A stretch of 64,000 nt of DNA from Bacillota bacterium (GCA_040757205.1 JBFLXL010000005.1:1-64000), one strand, 5' to 3'. Positions 46,147-54,512 are shown, counted from the stretch's first letter. Program-made: numbers and translations. Notes: generated from the sequence alone by a model not told the origin.

Positions 46147-46911
46147 GTGATCACTCGGAAAAGAATTGCGTTAATGCTGATGTTAGCTCTAATGTTGAGC
46201 CTCGTACCGTTCAACGGGGCTTTTGGAAAAAGCGATTTAAAGGATGAACACGTAAGTGTTCGTGTTTTGGAGGCAGACCCAGCTAGTGACTTAGTTTTGG
46301 ATCAAGTCAGCGCAATAATCTACCCAGATGGACGTGTTTCAGTCAGAACTATGGGAACAAAGAAAGCAGGAACACCAGAAATCGTATTTGACATAACCGT
46401 TGATGTTGAAGCAGGAACTTACAAAGTTGAGCTATTGACACCAAGGGATGAGCTTGAAACTTACGATGATGAAGCAAGCAGCATAAGCTCTATTAAACCA
46501 GGAACTTACGAAATACAAGTAAGATTAGTTACAAGAGATCATCTTCCTCAATATGAACTTGCCAGCACCACAAATCGACTTCGTTGGACTGTGTATGCGA
46601 ATGGTACCGTGTTTCGAAACAATCACTGGTATGTATTTTGGACTGCCCAACCCTCTCCAATTGGTACTTACTGGTATACAAGTTGGTCAACAAGCTACAG
46701 CCCTTGGTACAGCGCAGGCAATACTGTCATTAACACGAAGTGCGAGGCACAATACTGGAACAATGATTTTCTAGATCCTAACAAGTATACCTGGGCCTGG
46801 CACCATGTGACTTTATCCGGAACAAATAGTGGGGTGGCAGCTTGGTATGCAGATTGGGATCACTGGGGTGAGTTTAGCGGTCTATTGCATGGAAGAGTGT
46901 TTGTGAATTGA
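46147..46911 (+). CDS. Secreted protein with Trp/Tyr-rich C-terminus, unknown function
   Basis: 254 residues from GTG 46147 after AAAGGAG. A clear signal peptide (KRIALMLMLALMLSLVPFNGAFG, cleavage near FG-KS) precedes a beta-rich middle (DLVLDQVSAIIYPDGRVSVRTMGTKKAG, VEAGTYKVELLTPRDELETYDD). The last 90 residues are very rich in Trp, Tyr, Ser and Asn (NHWYVFWTAQPSPIGTYWY, SWSTSYSPWYSAG, WHHVTLSGTNSGVAAWYADW). This is suggestive of a cell-surface or carbohydrate-contacting domain or a secreted bacteriocin-like protein, but no family was recognised. Codon use is AT-richer than the chromosome around it, and it is flanked by inverted transposon copies, so it was probably acquired. Confidence 0.8.
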   Translation: MITRKRIALMLMLALMLSLVPFNGAFGKSDLKDEHVSVRVLEADPASDLVLDQVSAIIYPDGRVSVRTMGTKKAGTPEIVFDITVDVEAGTYKVELLTPRDELETYDDEASSISSIKPGTYEIQVRLVTRDHLPQYELASTTNRLRWTVYANGTVFRNNHWYVFWTAQPSPIGTYWYTSWSTSYSPWYSAGNTVINTKCEAQYWNNDFLDPNKYTWAWHHVTLSGTNSGVAAWYADWDHWGEFSGLLHGRVFVN

Positions 46912-46919
46912 GTATTTAT

Positions 46920-46946
46920 GGGACCGCGCGCATTGTGCGCGGTCCC
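46920..46946 (+). terminator. Hairpin after the secreted-protein gene
   Basis: GGGACCGCGC (46920-46929) pairs with GCGCGGTCCC (46937-46946) around a 7-base loop; the 10-bp stem is perfect. The tail (ATAACCTT) is only weakly T-rich, so attenuation between the two cargo genes is as likely as full termination. Confidence 0.6.
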
Positions 46947-46989
46947 ATAACCTTATGCAGGAGATAAACAGGATGAGAGGAAAGCAAAA

Positions 46990-47310
46990 ATGAACCCTCC
47001 ATTAACAATGGTGCTATTTGTGTTATTTTGGTGTTGGCCGATATCGCTTCTGATATCACTTATAGGATTGATAAAGAAGCGGCCCAAATGGCTGATATTG
47101 GGTGCAATACTGTATTTGCCCTTTGCACTGTACTTAAGTTTATTGCCTTTATTTAAAGGATATCCACTCCTATTTCCTTTGTTTTTGGTGGGTGCGTCCG
47201 TTGCTCTGAAGAAGGATAAAACGGGTCTTGCCTGGCTATTATTTCTAGCAGTATTTGTATTTACTATCTGGGTGTGGGCGGTCTTTCATGATTTGGAACC
47301 GTTATTTTAG
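46990..47310 (+). CDS. Small three-helix membrane protein, unknown function
   Basis: 106 residues from ATG 46990 (GAGAGGAAAG upstream). Three or four hydrophobic segments: MVLFVLFWCWPISLLISLIGLI, WLILGAILYLPFALYLSLLPLF, LLFPLFLVGASVALK and LAWLLFLAVFVFTIWVWAVF, separated by short basic loops (KKRPK, KKDKTG). No motif was recognised. It is the second cargo gene between the inverted transposon copies and could act with the secreted protein upstream, for example as an immunity or export accessory; that is speculation. Confidence 0.75.
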   Translation: MNPPLTMVLFVLFWCWPISLLISLIGLIKKRPKWLILGAILYLPFALYLSLLPLFKGYPLLFPLFLVGASVALKKDKTGLAWLLFLAVFVFTIWVWAVFHDLEPLF

Positions 47311-47362
47311 CCGGTTGATTCGATTGAAAAACACACGTAACACTCGCCAGCCGAGCCGGTAG

Positions 47363-47745
47363 CTTTTCTTGATGTTAGAGCTACCCTAAAACGTCCGAAA
47401 GCTGACGGGATTGCCTGACCGGAGTCTGCTGGATATAATGGCCATATCATTATAGAAAGGAAAGACGCCCCTGTTTGCTGTGCGTGTGTGGTTAGCAGCA
47501 GCACTAGAGGCGTCCGTCACCGTATGGTCATTGTAACAGAATATGAGCTCATGAGAACCCCGACTGCCAGAGCATCTGCAGCAAGAGCCGGCGGCATCAT
47601 CGAGGCTCTTGACGGCAGCGGGCTTAAGGCACCAGCAGCGCAAAGACCTGCAGATTCCCGCCGTTTCCTACCGGTCCGTCCGCAAGGGGGAGGTCGACGA
47701 CAGTGTTTGAAGAATTCTACGGTCTTGCCTATTTTCGGGGTTGGG
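47363..47745 (+). mobile_element. Deleted, inverted second copy of the transposon
   Basis: 47363-47560 is the reverse complement, with few differences, of 45640-45812 (transposon end and start of the DUF6431-like gene). It jumps directly into 47565-47745, which corresponds to the transposase C-terminus (LPEHLQQEPAA-like frame) plus the first codons of the ATPase (VFEEFYGLAY). About 1.7 kb is missing inside and the far end is cut off at gatD. Orientation is opposite to the larger copy, so together they bracket the two cargo genes. Confidence 0.8.
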
Positions 47746-47746
47746 T

Positions 47747-48472
47747 CTAGCGCACCTTGAGCCGGTTCAGGACGGCGGTGCGGGCCTGCTCTTCCAGGCG
47801 GTCGTCCAAGGGGCTTAAGAAAGGGTCCAGGCCCCGCCGCTGCAGGGCCAGCGAGATGAGGTGGTCGGTCAGCCGGGGGTTCTTGGGGAGCAGGGGGCCG
47901 TGCAGGTAGGAGCAGAAAACGTTGCGGTAGCGGGCCCCCTCCAGCCCGTCGGCGCCGTTGTTGCCGTAACCGGCCAGCACCCGGCCCAGGGGCTCGACCT
48001 GGCCCAGGAAGGTCTGGCCGGAATGGTTCTCGAATCCGGCCACCCGTACCGGGCGTCCGTCAAGTTCAAGCTCCACCGCACAGTTCCCGATGAGCCGCCT
48101 CGCGCCGGCCCGCGTGTAGAAGTCGAGCAGCCGCAGGCCCGGGACCACCTTGTCCTCGGCAAGCTGGTAGTAGTGGCCGAGAACCTGGTAGCCGCCGCAA
48201 ATCGCCAGCACCACCAGCCCGTCCTCAACGGCCGCTTCCAGATTGTCCCGCCGCCTTATCAGATCTTCCGCCAGGATTCCCTGTTCCCGGTCGGAACCCC
48301 CGCCGACGAACAGAAAGTCCAGTTCCCGAAAGTCCACCGGTTCCCCGAGCGGTATCTCCCGTACGGCAACCGGAATCTGCCGCCACGAACACCGCCGGGC
48401 GAAAGCGGTCAGGTTTCCCCGGTCCCCGTACAGGTTCAAGAGGTCAGGATACAGATGACCCGCGACCAGCAT
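47747..48472 (-). CDS. gatD: Lipid II isoglutaminyl synthase, glutaminase subunit GatD
   Basis: GatD releases ammonia from Gln for MurT, which amidates D-Glu of lipid II. The 241-residue protein starts LVAGHLYPDLLNLYGDRGNLTAFARRC, the family signature. The nucleophile Cys is in LVVLAICGGYQVLGHYYQL and the catalytic His in CSYLHGPLLPKNPRLTDHLI, as in CobB/CobQ-like class I amidotransferases. The gene overlaps the 3' end of murT. The transposon remnant ends two bases beyond its stop codon, so the terminator of this operon may have been lost. Confidence 0.94.
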   Translation of the reverse strand: MLVAGHLYPDLLNLYGDRGNLTAFARRCSWRQIPVAVREIPLGEPVDFRELDFLFVGGGSDREQGILAEDLIRRRDNLEAAVEDGLVVLAICGGYQVLGHYYQLAEDKVVPGLRLLDFYTRAGARRLIGNCAVELELDGRPVRVAGFENHSGQTFLGQVEPLGRVLAGYGNNGADGLEGARYRNVFCSYLHGPLLPKNPRLTDHLISLALQRRGLDPFLSPLDDRLEEQARTAVLNRLKVR

Positions 48473-49847
48473 GGTCCGCCCTCCCTTCCGGGGTCAGCCT
48501 CGGCCTCAGAATCCTCTCCACCGGCCAGAGCGCCGTGTAGGTGGCAAAGAAGTACGCCGCCTCCCCGGGGCCGTCCAGGGTCGCGCCCACGGCCGCCTTC
48601 AGGTTCGGCTGCACCGCGATCTTCTTCGGGTCCACGCCGGCGTATTTCAGCCGCACCGCCATGTCCTCCGCCCGGAGGCCGCCGCACACGAACCGGGGCA
48701 CTTTCTCCTGCACCGTCTCCAGCATCTCGAAGTCGACGTCCCAGAGCCAGGAGACGTCCCGGCCGTCCGCCACGTTGTCGTTTATGGCGATGAAGACGTC
48801 CTTGGTTCCCGGATTGGCCGGCAAAAGGTTCAAGCCCTCGTTGAAGCCGGCCGGGTTCTTTACTAAGTTTAAAAACACCGGCTTGTCCCGGTAGCGGAAG
48901 CGCTCCAGCCTCCCGACCGCCGGCTCGTAGGTCTCCAGGCTTTCGATCACCCGGCCGGGGTCCAACCCCAAAAGGGTCCCGGCGGCAAAGGCGGCCAGGG
49001 CGTTGTACAAGTTGTAAAACCCCTGGGTCTGCATCTCCAGCCGGTATTCCGCGTCCCCCGTCCGGATGAGGCAGGACACCCCTTCGCCCTGGTAACGGGC
49101 CTGCAACGCTTCCACCCCCGGTTCGGGCCGGCGGAAACCGCACCCGGCACAACGGAACAGGCCCAACTGGCTGTAGTGGTAAAAGGAATACTGCAGGGTG
49201 GTGCCGCACTGAGGACAAAACCGCGCCTCCCGGGTGTGCCGGCCGCCCTCCACCACCCGGGTGTGCGGGGCCAAGCCGAAGTGGGCCGTACGCGGCCCCA
49301 GCAGGCCGAACTGGGCCACGAGCGGGTCGTCGGCGTTTATGACCAGCCGGACCCGGGGCAGCCTTTTCAGGGCTTCGCGGATCAGCGCGACGGTCGTGTC
49401 GAGTTCTCCGTAACGGTCCAGTTGGTCGCGAAAGAAATTGGTGACCACCACCGCCTGCGGATTGACCTGGGCGGCCACTCCCGGAAAAGCGGCTTCGTCC
49501 ACTTCCAGGACCGCGTAGTCAAACCGCAGCCGGCCGCAGCCGTCAGCTTCCCGGACAAACGCCGTCGTCACCCCCGTGACCAGGTTGGCGCCCTCCCGGT
49601 TGCACACGACCCGGTAGCCCGCCTCCCGCAAGATGCGGGCCAGCATGTTGTTCGTGGTCGTCTTGCCGTTGGTGCCGGTGACCAGGACCACCCCCCGCTG
49701 CGCCCGGGCGGCCAGCTGCCTGAGCGTTCCGGGATAAAGGCTCAGGGCGACCTTGCCCGGCAGGGACGACCCCGGCCGCCCCAGCAGTCGACTGCACCGG
49801 GCGGCCGACTTGGCGCCGCAGATGGCGATCAAAAGCCTGCCGTTCAT
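48444..49847 (-). CDS. murT: Lipid II isoglutaminyl synthase, Mur-ligase subunit MurT
   Basis: The Mur-ligase core has the ATP site VTGTNGKTTTNNMLARIL and the DYAVLEVDEAAFPGV and VVTNFFRDQLDRYGELD blocks. A four-Cys zinc ribbon (FCPQCGTTLQYSFYHYSQLG then CAGCGFRRPE) is inserted in the middle domain, a mark of MurT. A C-terminal DUF1727 domain follows, with KPVFLNLVKNPAGFNEGL, INDNVADGRDVSWLWDVDFE and AVGATLDGPGEAAYFFATYTALW. ATG 49847 is chosen for the GGAGG five bases upstream. At 467 residues it is of usual length. It is first in the murT-gatD operon. Confidence 0.95.
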   Translation of the reverse strand: MNGRLLIAICGAKSAARCSRLLGRPGSSLPGKVALSLYPGTLRQLAARAQRGVVLVTGTNGKTTTNNMLARILREAGYRVVCNREGANLVTGVTTAFVREADGCGRLRFDYAVLEVDEAAFPGVAAQVNPQAVVVTNFFRDQLDRYGELDTTVALIREALKRLPRVRLVINADDPLVAQFGLLGPRTAHFGLAPHTRVVEGGRHTREARFCPQCGTTLQYSFYHYSQLGLFRCAGCGFRRPEPGVEALQARYQGEGVSCLIRTGDAEYRLEMQTQGFYNLYNALAAFAAGTLLGLDPGRVIESLETYEPAVGRLERFRYRDKPVFLNLVKNPAGFNEGLNLLPANPGTKDVFIAINDNVADGRDVSWLWDVDFEMLETVQEKVPRFVCGGLRAEDMAVRLKYAGVDPKKIAVQPNLKAAVGATLDGPGEAAYFFATYTALWPVERILRPRLTPEGRADHAGRGSSVS

Positions 49848-49870
49848 AAAAACCTCCATCCACCTTAATT

Positions 49871-49901
49871 AATGTACAATCCCGGCGGCCATTAATCAAG
49901 G
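49871..49901. repeat. 31-base dispersed repeat, copy 1
   Basis: AATGTACAATCCCGGCGGCC followed by ATTAATCAAGG recurs at 54513-54543 with a single change (G to A). It lies between murT and the GntR gene, upstream of the TTGACA promoter. Confidence 0.7.
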
Positions 49902-49930
49902 TTTGGGTCACTCGCCCCAAAAAAAACCTC

Positions 49931-49979
49931 TTGACACGATTCCCGGACAATGCTATATATGTACTAGTTATCCTAGTAC
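49931..49979 (+). promoter_or_regulatory. Promoter and GntR-type operator of the ABC-exporter operon
   Basis: A consensus TTGACA (49931-49936) and TATATA (49954-49959) are spaced 17 bases. Immediately after, GTACTAG (49961-49967) and CTAGTAC (49973-49979) form a perfect 7-bp inverted repeat with a 5-base centre, covering the expected transcription start. That placement fits repression by the GntR protein encoded next, a typical autoregulated YtrA-type operon. Confidence 0.8.
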
Positions 49980-50012
49980 ACTTCAGACACTCCGCAAGGC
50001 AGGTGAGCGGCT

Positions 50013-50405
50013 TTGTTCAATATCGACCAGCGCAGCAGCACCCCCATCTACCAGCAACTGGTGCAGGAGGTCAAAGAGGCCGTCCTCCGGGGTGTGCTGC
50101 AACCCGGTGACCGGCTGCCTTCGGTCCGGGAGCTGGCTGGACGGTTGGCGATTAACCCCAACACCATTCAGAAATCCTACCAGGAACTGGAGCGGCAGAA
50201 GGTCGTCGAAACGCTGCGGGGCAAGGGCACCTTCGTGTGCCTGGATTATCGGGTGCGGGAGGACGAGGAGAAGATGGGTGAGTTTCGGGAAAACTTGCGC
50301 AAAATCCTGGTCGAGGCGCACTACCTGGGACTGGACCGGGAGCGGATTGTGGCGCTGGTCAGGCAACTTATGCAGGAGCTTGGCATCGGGGAGGGCCTAA
50401 AGTGA
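50013..50405 (+). CDS. GntR-family (YtrA-type) repressor
   Basis: 130 residues from TTG 50013, with GGTGAG six bases upstream. A GntR winged helix occupies the N-terminus: PIYQQLVQEVKEAVLRGVLQPGDRLPSVRELAGRLAINPNTIQKSYQELERQKVVETLRGKGTFV. It is followed only by a short helical tail, as in YtrA-type regulators of ABC transporter operons. The palindromic operator at 49961-49979 is the likely binding site. The stop overlaps the start of the ABC ATPase, so regulator and transporter are one operon. Confidence 0.95.
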   Translation: MFNIDQRSSTPIYQQLVQEVKEAVLRGVLQPGDRLPSVRELAGRLAINPNTIQKSYQELERQKVVETLRGKGTFVCLDYRVREDEEKMGEFRENLRKILVEAHYLGLDRERIVALVRQLMQELGIGEGLK

Positions 50406-51307
50406 ATATTGTCATTCACGGGTTGACGAAGACCTTTCGGGAAAACACGGCGCTGGAGAACATCAATCTCGAAGTGCCGCCGGGCACGATCTTCGGCCTG
50501 GTGGGACCGAACGGCGCCGGTAAAACCACGCTGATCAAGATCATCATGGGCCTCCTGCTGCCCACCCGGGGTTGGGTCTCCATCGACGGGCGCTCGGTGC
50601 TTCAGGATCCCCGGATAAAATCCAGGATCGGCTACCTGGCCGATTACCAGCGCTACTACCCCGGTTTCAAGGTCAAGGACATGTTCCGGCTTTACCGGGA
50701 GTCCTATGAAACGTGGAGTCCGGAACGTTTCGAGGAACTCTGCCGGGTGTTTGACCTGCCGGAAAACGCCAAGGTCAAGAACCTATCCAAGGGAATGCGC
50801 ACCCAGTTGGCGATCATCCTGAACCTGGCCTTTAGGCCGGCCCTCTTGGTCCTGGACGAACCCACCGCCGGCCTGGACCCGGTGCTGCGCCGGCAGTTCT
50901 TGACCATCCTGATGGACGAAGTGGCCCAAAACGGCACTACCGTTTTCATCTCCACGCACAACCTGCACGAACTGGAACGCATCTCTGACCGCCTGGCCGT
51001 CATCCACCAGGGCCGGCTCTTGTTCAACGAAAGCCTGGAAGACTTAAAGCACAAGGTGCGCAAAATCCAGGCGGCATTCGAGAACCCCCTTCCCGCGGAC
51101 GTTTTGCAGAAGACCAGCGTCCTGAACGTCGAGCGAGAAGGCCGGGTTTACAGCATCACTGCACAGGACGGCATCGACGAGCTTGCGGCCGAGCTGCGGA
51201 CATTCCAGCCCCTTTTCCTGGACTTCGTGGACATCTCCCTGGAGGAGATCTTTATTTACCGGATGGGAGGCGAAGGCTATGAACTTAAAAAGATTCTGGC
51301 CCAATAA
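50402..51307 (+). CDS. ABC transporter ATP-binding protein (exporter type)
   Basis: 301 residues from GTG 50402, overlapping the previous stop. Walker A is LVGPNGAGKTTLIKIIMGLL, the Q-loop region is IGYLADYQRYYPGF, the signature is KNLSKGMRTQLAI, Walker B is LLVLDEPTAGLDPVLRRQF, and the switch His is in STHNLHELERI. The signature reads LSKGM rather than LSGGQ, which is common in YtrB/EcsA-like ATPases. A C-terminal extension (about 220-301) ends near the permease start. The substrate is unknown; YtrA-type operons often respond to cell-wall stress. Confidence 0.95.
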   Translation: MNIVIHGLTKTFRENTALENINLEVPPGTIFGLVGPNGAGKTTLIKIIMGLLLPTRGWVSIDGRSVLQDPRIKSRIGYLADYQRYYPGFKVKDMFRLYRESYETWSPERFEELCRVFDLPENAKVKNLSKGMRTQLAIILNLAFRPALLVLDEPTAGLDPVLRRQFLTILMDEVAQNGTTVFISTHNLHELERISDRLAVIHQGRLLFNESLEDLKHKVRKIQAAFENPLPADVLQKTSVLNVEREGRVYSITAQDGIDELAAELRTFQPLFLDFVDISLEEIFIYRMGGEGYELKKILAQ

Positions 51308-52331
51308 GACGCTGGCCTGGAAGGACTGGAAGAACAGCGGGCTGCTTTTCGTCCTGTTCTTCGGCTTTGTCGCCTACGTGACCACGTTCGCCCTGCAGAA
51401 CGCAATCACGACTTACTTAAGAGCCGGGGTGACGCTGCCCGAAGGGCACTACTGGCACGGATTCGAAGCTTTCGCCGTTCGAGTGTGGTCCGCGGACGCC
51501 CTGGTGGGGATCGGCCTGGTCCTTTTCACGGTCGCCCTGGCCGCCATGACCGTGGGCCAGGAACGGGACCGGGAAACCCTGGGTCTTTTGCTGGCCATGC
51601 CCTATTCCCGGCGGGACATCCTGTTCAGCAAAGTGGTGGTGGGCTTGGGGCAAATCCTGATCATTGTCGGGGTGAACGCCCTCTTAATGACCTTGCTGGT
51701 TTGGGTCAACCCGGGCGTTCCGTTTCCGTTCGGCACGCCGGACATCTGGGGCTGGGCGCTCCACAGCTTCCTGGTCCTGACGTTCGTCTTCTGCTTCACC
51801 GTGTTGATCGCCACCGTCAGCGGCACCACCCTGGGCAACGGCCTCCTGGCCCTGATCTTCCTGTTCTTTCCGGCGGGACTGTACGCGTTGCTGGAGGTCA
51901 ACGTTTACTACTGGGTCTCGGATTACGCCCATCCCCCCTACTGGATTTGGCCCAACCTTTTCTCCGATATCGCGCTTCTGGCAACGGTACCCGTTTGGGT
52001 CATCGATTTCAACGCGCTCGGCAAGTACAACCCGGTTTACCTTTACGGTGTCCTGGTCGCCCTGTCCGCCGGCGCTTACGCCCTGGCCCGGTTCCTGTTC
52101 GCCAAAAACCCGCTGGAAAACAACGGGGAGGTTTTAGTGTTCGAACAGCTGGAAGGCGTCTTCAAGCTGGGGGTGGTGGTCTGCTTCGCGCTGCTGGGCG
52201 GCCCGCTGCTGACCGCTTTGGCCGGCATCCACAATCCGGGGGCCCTGGTCTTAAGTCTTTGCTACCTGCTGGCGGGCGGCGTCACCTGGTTTTTGACCAA
52301 CCGCCTGCTGGAATGGCGCCGGGCGGCCTAA
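51279..52331 (+). CDS. ABC transporter permease
   Basis: 350 residues from ATG 51279 (GGGAGG upstream), overlapping the ATPase gene by 29 bases. An N-terminal helix (GLLFVLFFGFVAYVTTFAL) and an extracellular loop precede ALVGIGLVLFTVALAAMTVGQERDRETLGLLLAMPYSRRDILFSKVVVG, the coupling-helix signature of ABC-2 type permeases. At least five further TM segments follow (ILIIVGVNALLMTLLVWV, FLVLTFVFCFTVLIATVSG, LLALIFLFFPAGLYALL, and a C-terminal pair). It forms the exporter with the ATPase at 50402. The substrate is unknown. Confidence 0.92.
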   Translation: MNLKRFWPNKTLAWKDWKNSGLLFVLFFGFVAYVTTFALQNAITTYLRAGVTLPEGHYWHGFEAFAVRVWSADALVGIGLVLFTVALAAMTVGQERDRETLGLLLAMPYSRRDILFSKVVVGLGQILIIVGVNALLMTLLVWVNPGVPFPFGTPDIWGWALHSFLVLTFVFCFTVLIATVSGTTLGNGLLALIFLFFPAGLYALLEVNVYYWVSDYAHPPYWIWPNLFSDIALLATVPVWVIDFNALGKYNPVYLYGVLVALSAGAYALARFLFAKNPLENNGEVLVFEQLEGVFKLGVVVCFALLGGPLLTALAGIHNPGALVLSLCYLLAGGVTWFLTNRLLEWRRAA

Positions 52332-52600
52332 AGACCAGATGGACGGTAATTCTTGTTGAGCCGGTAACAGGTGAATTCAGCTCGGCAAAGTTGAACTCGG
52401 ACGCGTACCGGTCGAGCATGTCCCCACTCGCCGTTCCGGGTGGGTAGACCGGCCCGACTCAGTCCTTGTAGCTGTAACCCGATGTGCCGACGCAGATCAC
52501 CGCGCCTGCGCCCCTCCGCCCGTCCGGGTCCCGTCCTCGCAATTCCCAGATGGCGATCCCATACCAGATACATCCTCAATTACGATGACCAGCGATCGGC

Positions 52601-53302
52601 CTACTTGCAACCCCGCACTTCCCGGTTCTCTTCCCGCTCCTCTTTTCGCCACCGTTTGATCAGTTGAGGACAGCAAGCGTAGCACACCCCGCACCGGATA
52701 CACTTTTCCACACTGAACTCCGGTATCTGGTCGACCATTTCGATGGCCAAGCCGGGACAGGAAACCGCACAAAGTCCGCAACCGGTACAAAGCCCGGTAT
52801 CGATATTCTCATCCAACAGGTTAAAACAACTGATATGACTAATGGTGGTCAGTTTTTTGTAAAGATTAAATTTACCTTTGGCGGTGGTGGACAGGCTGAC
52901 GATAAGCCGCCCGACGCTACGCGCGGGCGGCGGGCAGCCGACGACCGACAGGTCGCAATCAACAAATCGCCCAAGTGGTTGGTGCGTCGCCTGCCACGGC
53001 TTCGGCTCTTGTCCGCCCCGGACGAAGAAGCGCATTATCCCGCCCACAGCCGCGCAGGAACCGAAAGCGACCAGCGTTTTGGTCTTCTCCCGTAACCGGA
53101 CCAGCAACTCAACACTTTTCTGATCTTGAGCGCAAACGGCACCACCCACGAAAAAAAGATCAACAGTCTCCGGCGGCTCCGGCACATCCAGTTGCAACGG
53201 GTGATAAACTAGTTTCCCACCCTGGGGCAACGGTGTCGCGGCGCTCAAGAACGCCAACGAGCAACCGCCGCAACCCCCGATTTCGGTAAAAGCCACGCGC
53301 AT
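52601..53302 (-). CDS. [NiFe] hydrogenase small subunit (group-3-like) with ferredoxin domain
   Basis: ATG 53302 gives MRVAFTEIGGCGGCSLAFL, the proximal-cluster CxxC start; upstream codons overlap the large subunit. Other proximal ligands are in GSCAAVGGIMRF and VVGCPPPARSVG. Two C-terminal [4Fe-4S] motifs follow (CTGCGLCAVSCPG, CIRCGVCYACCP), as in FrhG/MvhG-like small subunits. There is no Tat signal, so it is cytoplasmic. It starts two bases after the large-subunit stop. The 233-residue size and the ferredoxin tail argue for electron transfer to a soluble partner. The 52332-52600 gap beyond it has no recognised feature. Confidence 0.9.
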   Translation of the reverse strand: MRVAFTEIGGCGGCSLAFLSAATPLPQGGKLVYHPLQLDVPEPPETVDLFFVGGAVCAQDQKSVELLVRLREKTKTLVAFGSCAAVGGIMRFFVRGGQEPKPWQATHQPLGRFVDCDLSVVGCPPPARSVGRLIVSLSTTAKGKFNLYKKLTTISHISCFNLLDENIDTGLCTGCGLCAVSCPGLAIEMVDQIPEFSVEKCIRCGVCYACCPQLIKRWRKEEREENREVRGCK

Positions 53303-53304
53303 AC

Positions 53305-54471
53305 TCAATGTACCTCGCAAGGCATACAGGGATCGTACAACCGGACAATGGTCGCGCCCCATTCGGCCGGCAAACCCTTCATCGTCTCCTGCAGGACCGC
53401 AATATTAAACATCGTGGGGGGAATTACCCGGTAGTCCGCCACCCGGCCGTTGGCACCCAGTCGTACCGAATGAATGAGCACCCCCCGGGGGGCCTCATAC
53501 AGCCCGGTCCCTTCCCCGGATCTCAGCGTCGTTACTTCGGCGATCACCATATCTTCCGGACTAATTATTTTTAAAAGGGTCTTTAGTCGCTCCAGACACA
53601 ACCACATCTCCCAAACCCGGGCCTCGTTTGGCCCGACCAACCCTTTCCCGGAAAATTCCTTGAAAAGAGTCATCCGGGCCCGGGGACCGACCTCCACCAT
53701 TTGCCGGGCGTAAAGCGCCACCATACCGGTGGACTCGCCGATCTCCACCCGGAACGCCTCCTGCCCGGAAGTGTTCGAAACAATCTCGATCAAGCCAGGG
53801 TCTATTTTCCCTTTCGCTACCGAAAAAAGACCACCGGCCAGCAAGGGCGGGATTTCAATCGCCGCCGCTTTCAGCTCCAAGTACTGCGCCTGCAGCACCC
53901 TTCCAGCCTCAAGGTGGGTCGTATACTCCCGGAGCAGCCCCTCCATACGAGCGACCAGGGCGTCCAGCTTCTCCAAGGCCTCGGAGGACAATCCTTTCCG
54001 CATCCCCCCGATGGTGATATAGGGCGAGTGGATCGGCGCGCCGCCTACCGTCTCCATAGCTGCATTGAGGTCATTATACAATTGCTGTAGCTTCGCTTTG
54101 ACCATCACCGCCGCGCCGGGAATAAACATGTCATCGACCAACAGTAGTTGAGCCAAAGTATGACTCTGGAGGCGGTTGAGCACCCCGCACGCCTCCCTGA
54201 GCAACGCCCCGCCGTCAGGCACGGTGATCCCCAAGGCGTCTTCAAAAGCCATCGCCGCAGCGATCCCCTGCACCGCGTGACAAACGCCGCACACCCTTTT
54301 CATCCCCTCGACCACGAAGTAGGGGTTCTTGCCCTTGGCGAACGATTCAAAAGCCCTGATAGGCAAAACGGGCACCAGGGAGGCCTCTTTCACGATCCCG
54401 TCCGCGTTGGTCACCAAAGCCAGCCGTGCCTCACCCGCGATTCTGGTCATCAAAGTAACGGTTTTAGACAT
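53305..54471 (-). CDS. [NiFe] hydrogenase large subunit (group-3-like), no C-terminal tail
   Basis: 388 residues. The N-terminal L1 motif is RVCGVCHAVQG and the C-terminal L2 motif is DPCMPCEVH, supplying the four Cys ligands of the Ni-Fe centre. The protein ends exactly at that His, whereas most large subunits carry a further 5-30 residues removed by a maturation protease. The middle (GGAPIHSPYITIGGMRKG, LRSGEGTGLYEAPRGVLIHSVRLG) fits the F420/methyl-viologen-reducing family. It is shorter than most (about 400-470). It is followed by the small subunit; no maturation genes are adjacent. Confidence 0.93.
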   Translation of the reverse strand: MSKTVTLMTRIAGEARLALVTNADGIVKEASLVPVLPIRAFESFAKGKNPYFVVEGMKRVCGVCHAVQGIAAAMAFEDALGITVPDGGALLREACGVLNRLQSHTLAQLLLVDDMFIPGAAVMVKAKLQQLYNDLNAAMETVGGAPIHSPYITIGGMRKGLSSEALEKLDALVARMEGLLREYTTHLEAGRVLQAQYLELKAAAIEIPPLLAGGLFSVAKGKIDPGLIEIVSNTSGQEAFRVEIGESTGMVALYARQMVEVGPRARMTLFKEFSGKGLVGPNEARVWEMWLCLERLKTLLKIISPEDMVIAEVTTLRSGEGTGLYEAPRGVLIHSVRLGANGRVADYRVIPPTMFNIAVLQETMKGLPAEWGATIVRLYDPCMPCEVH

Positions 54472-54512
54472 CGCCCTTCATCCCCCACTACCTCGCTCCT
54501 CATTTCTCATTA

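Noticed and set aside
52328-52579. 83-codon minus-strand frame after the hydrogenase genes
   Set aside because: Arg/Gly-rich shadow-like translation, no ribosome-binding site, overlaps the end of the ABC permease.
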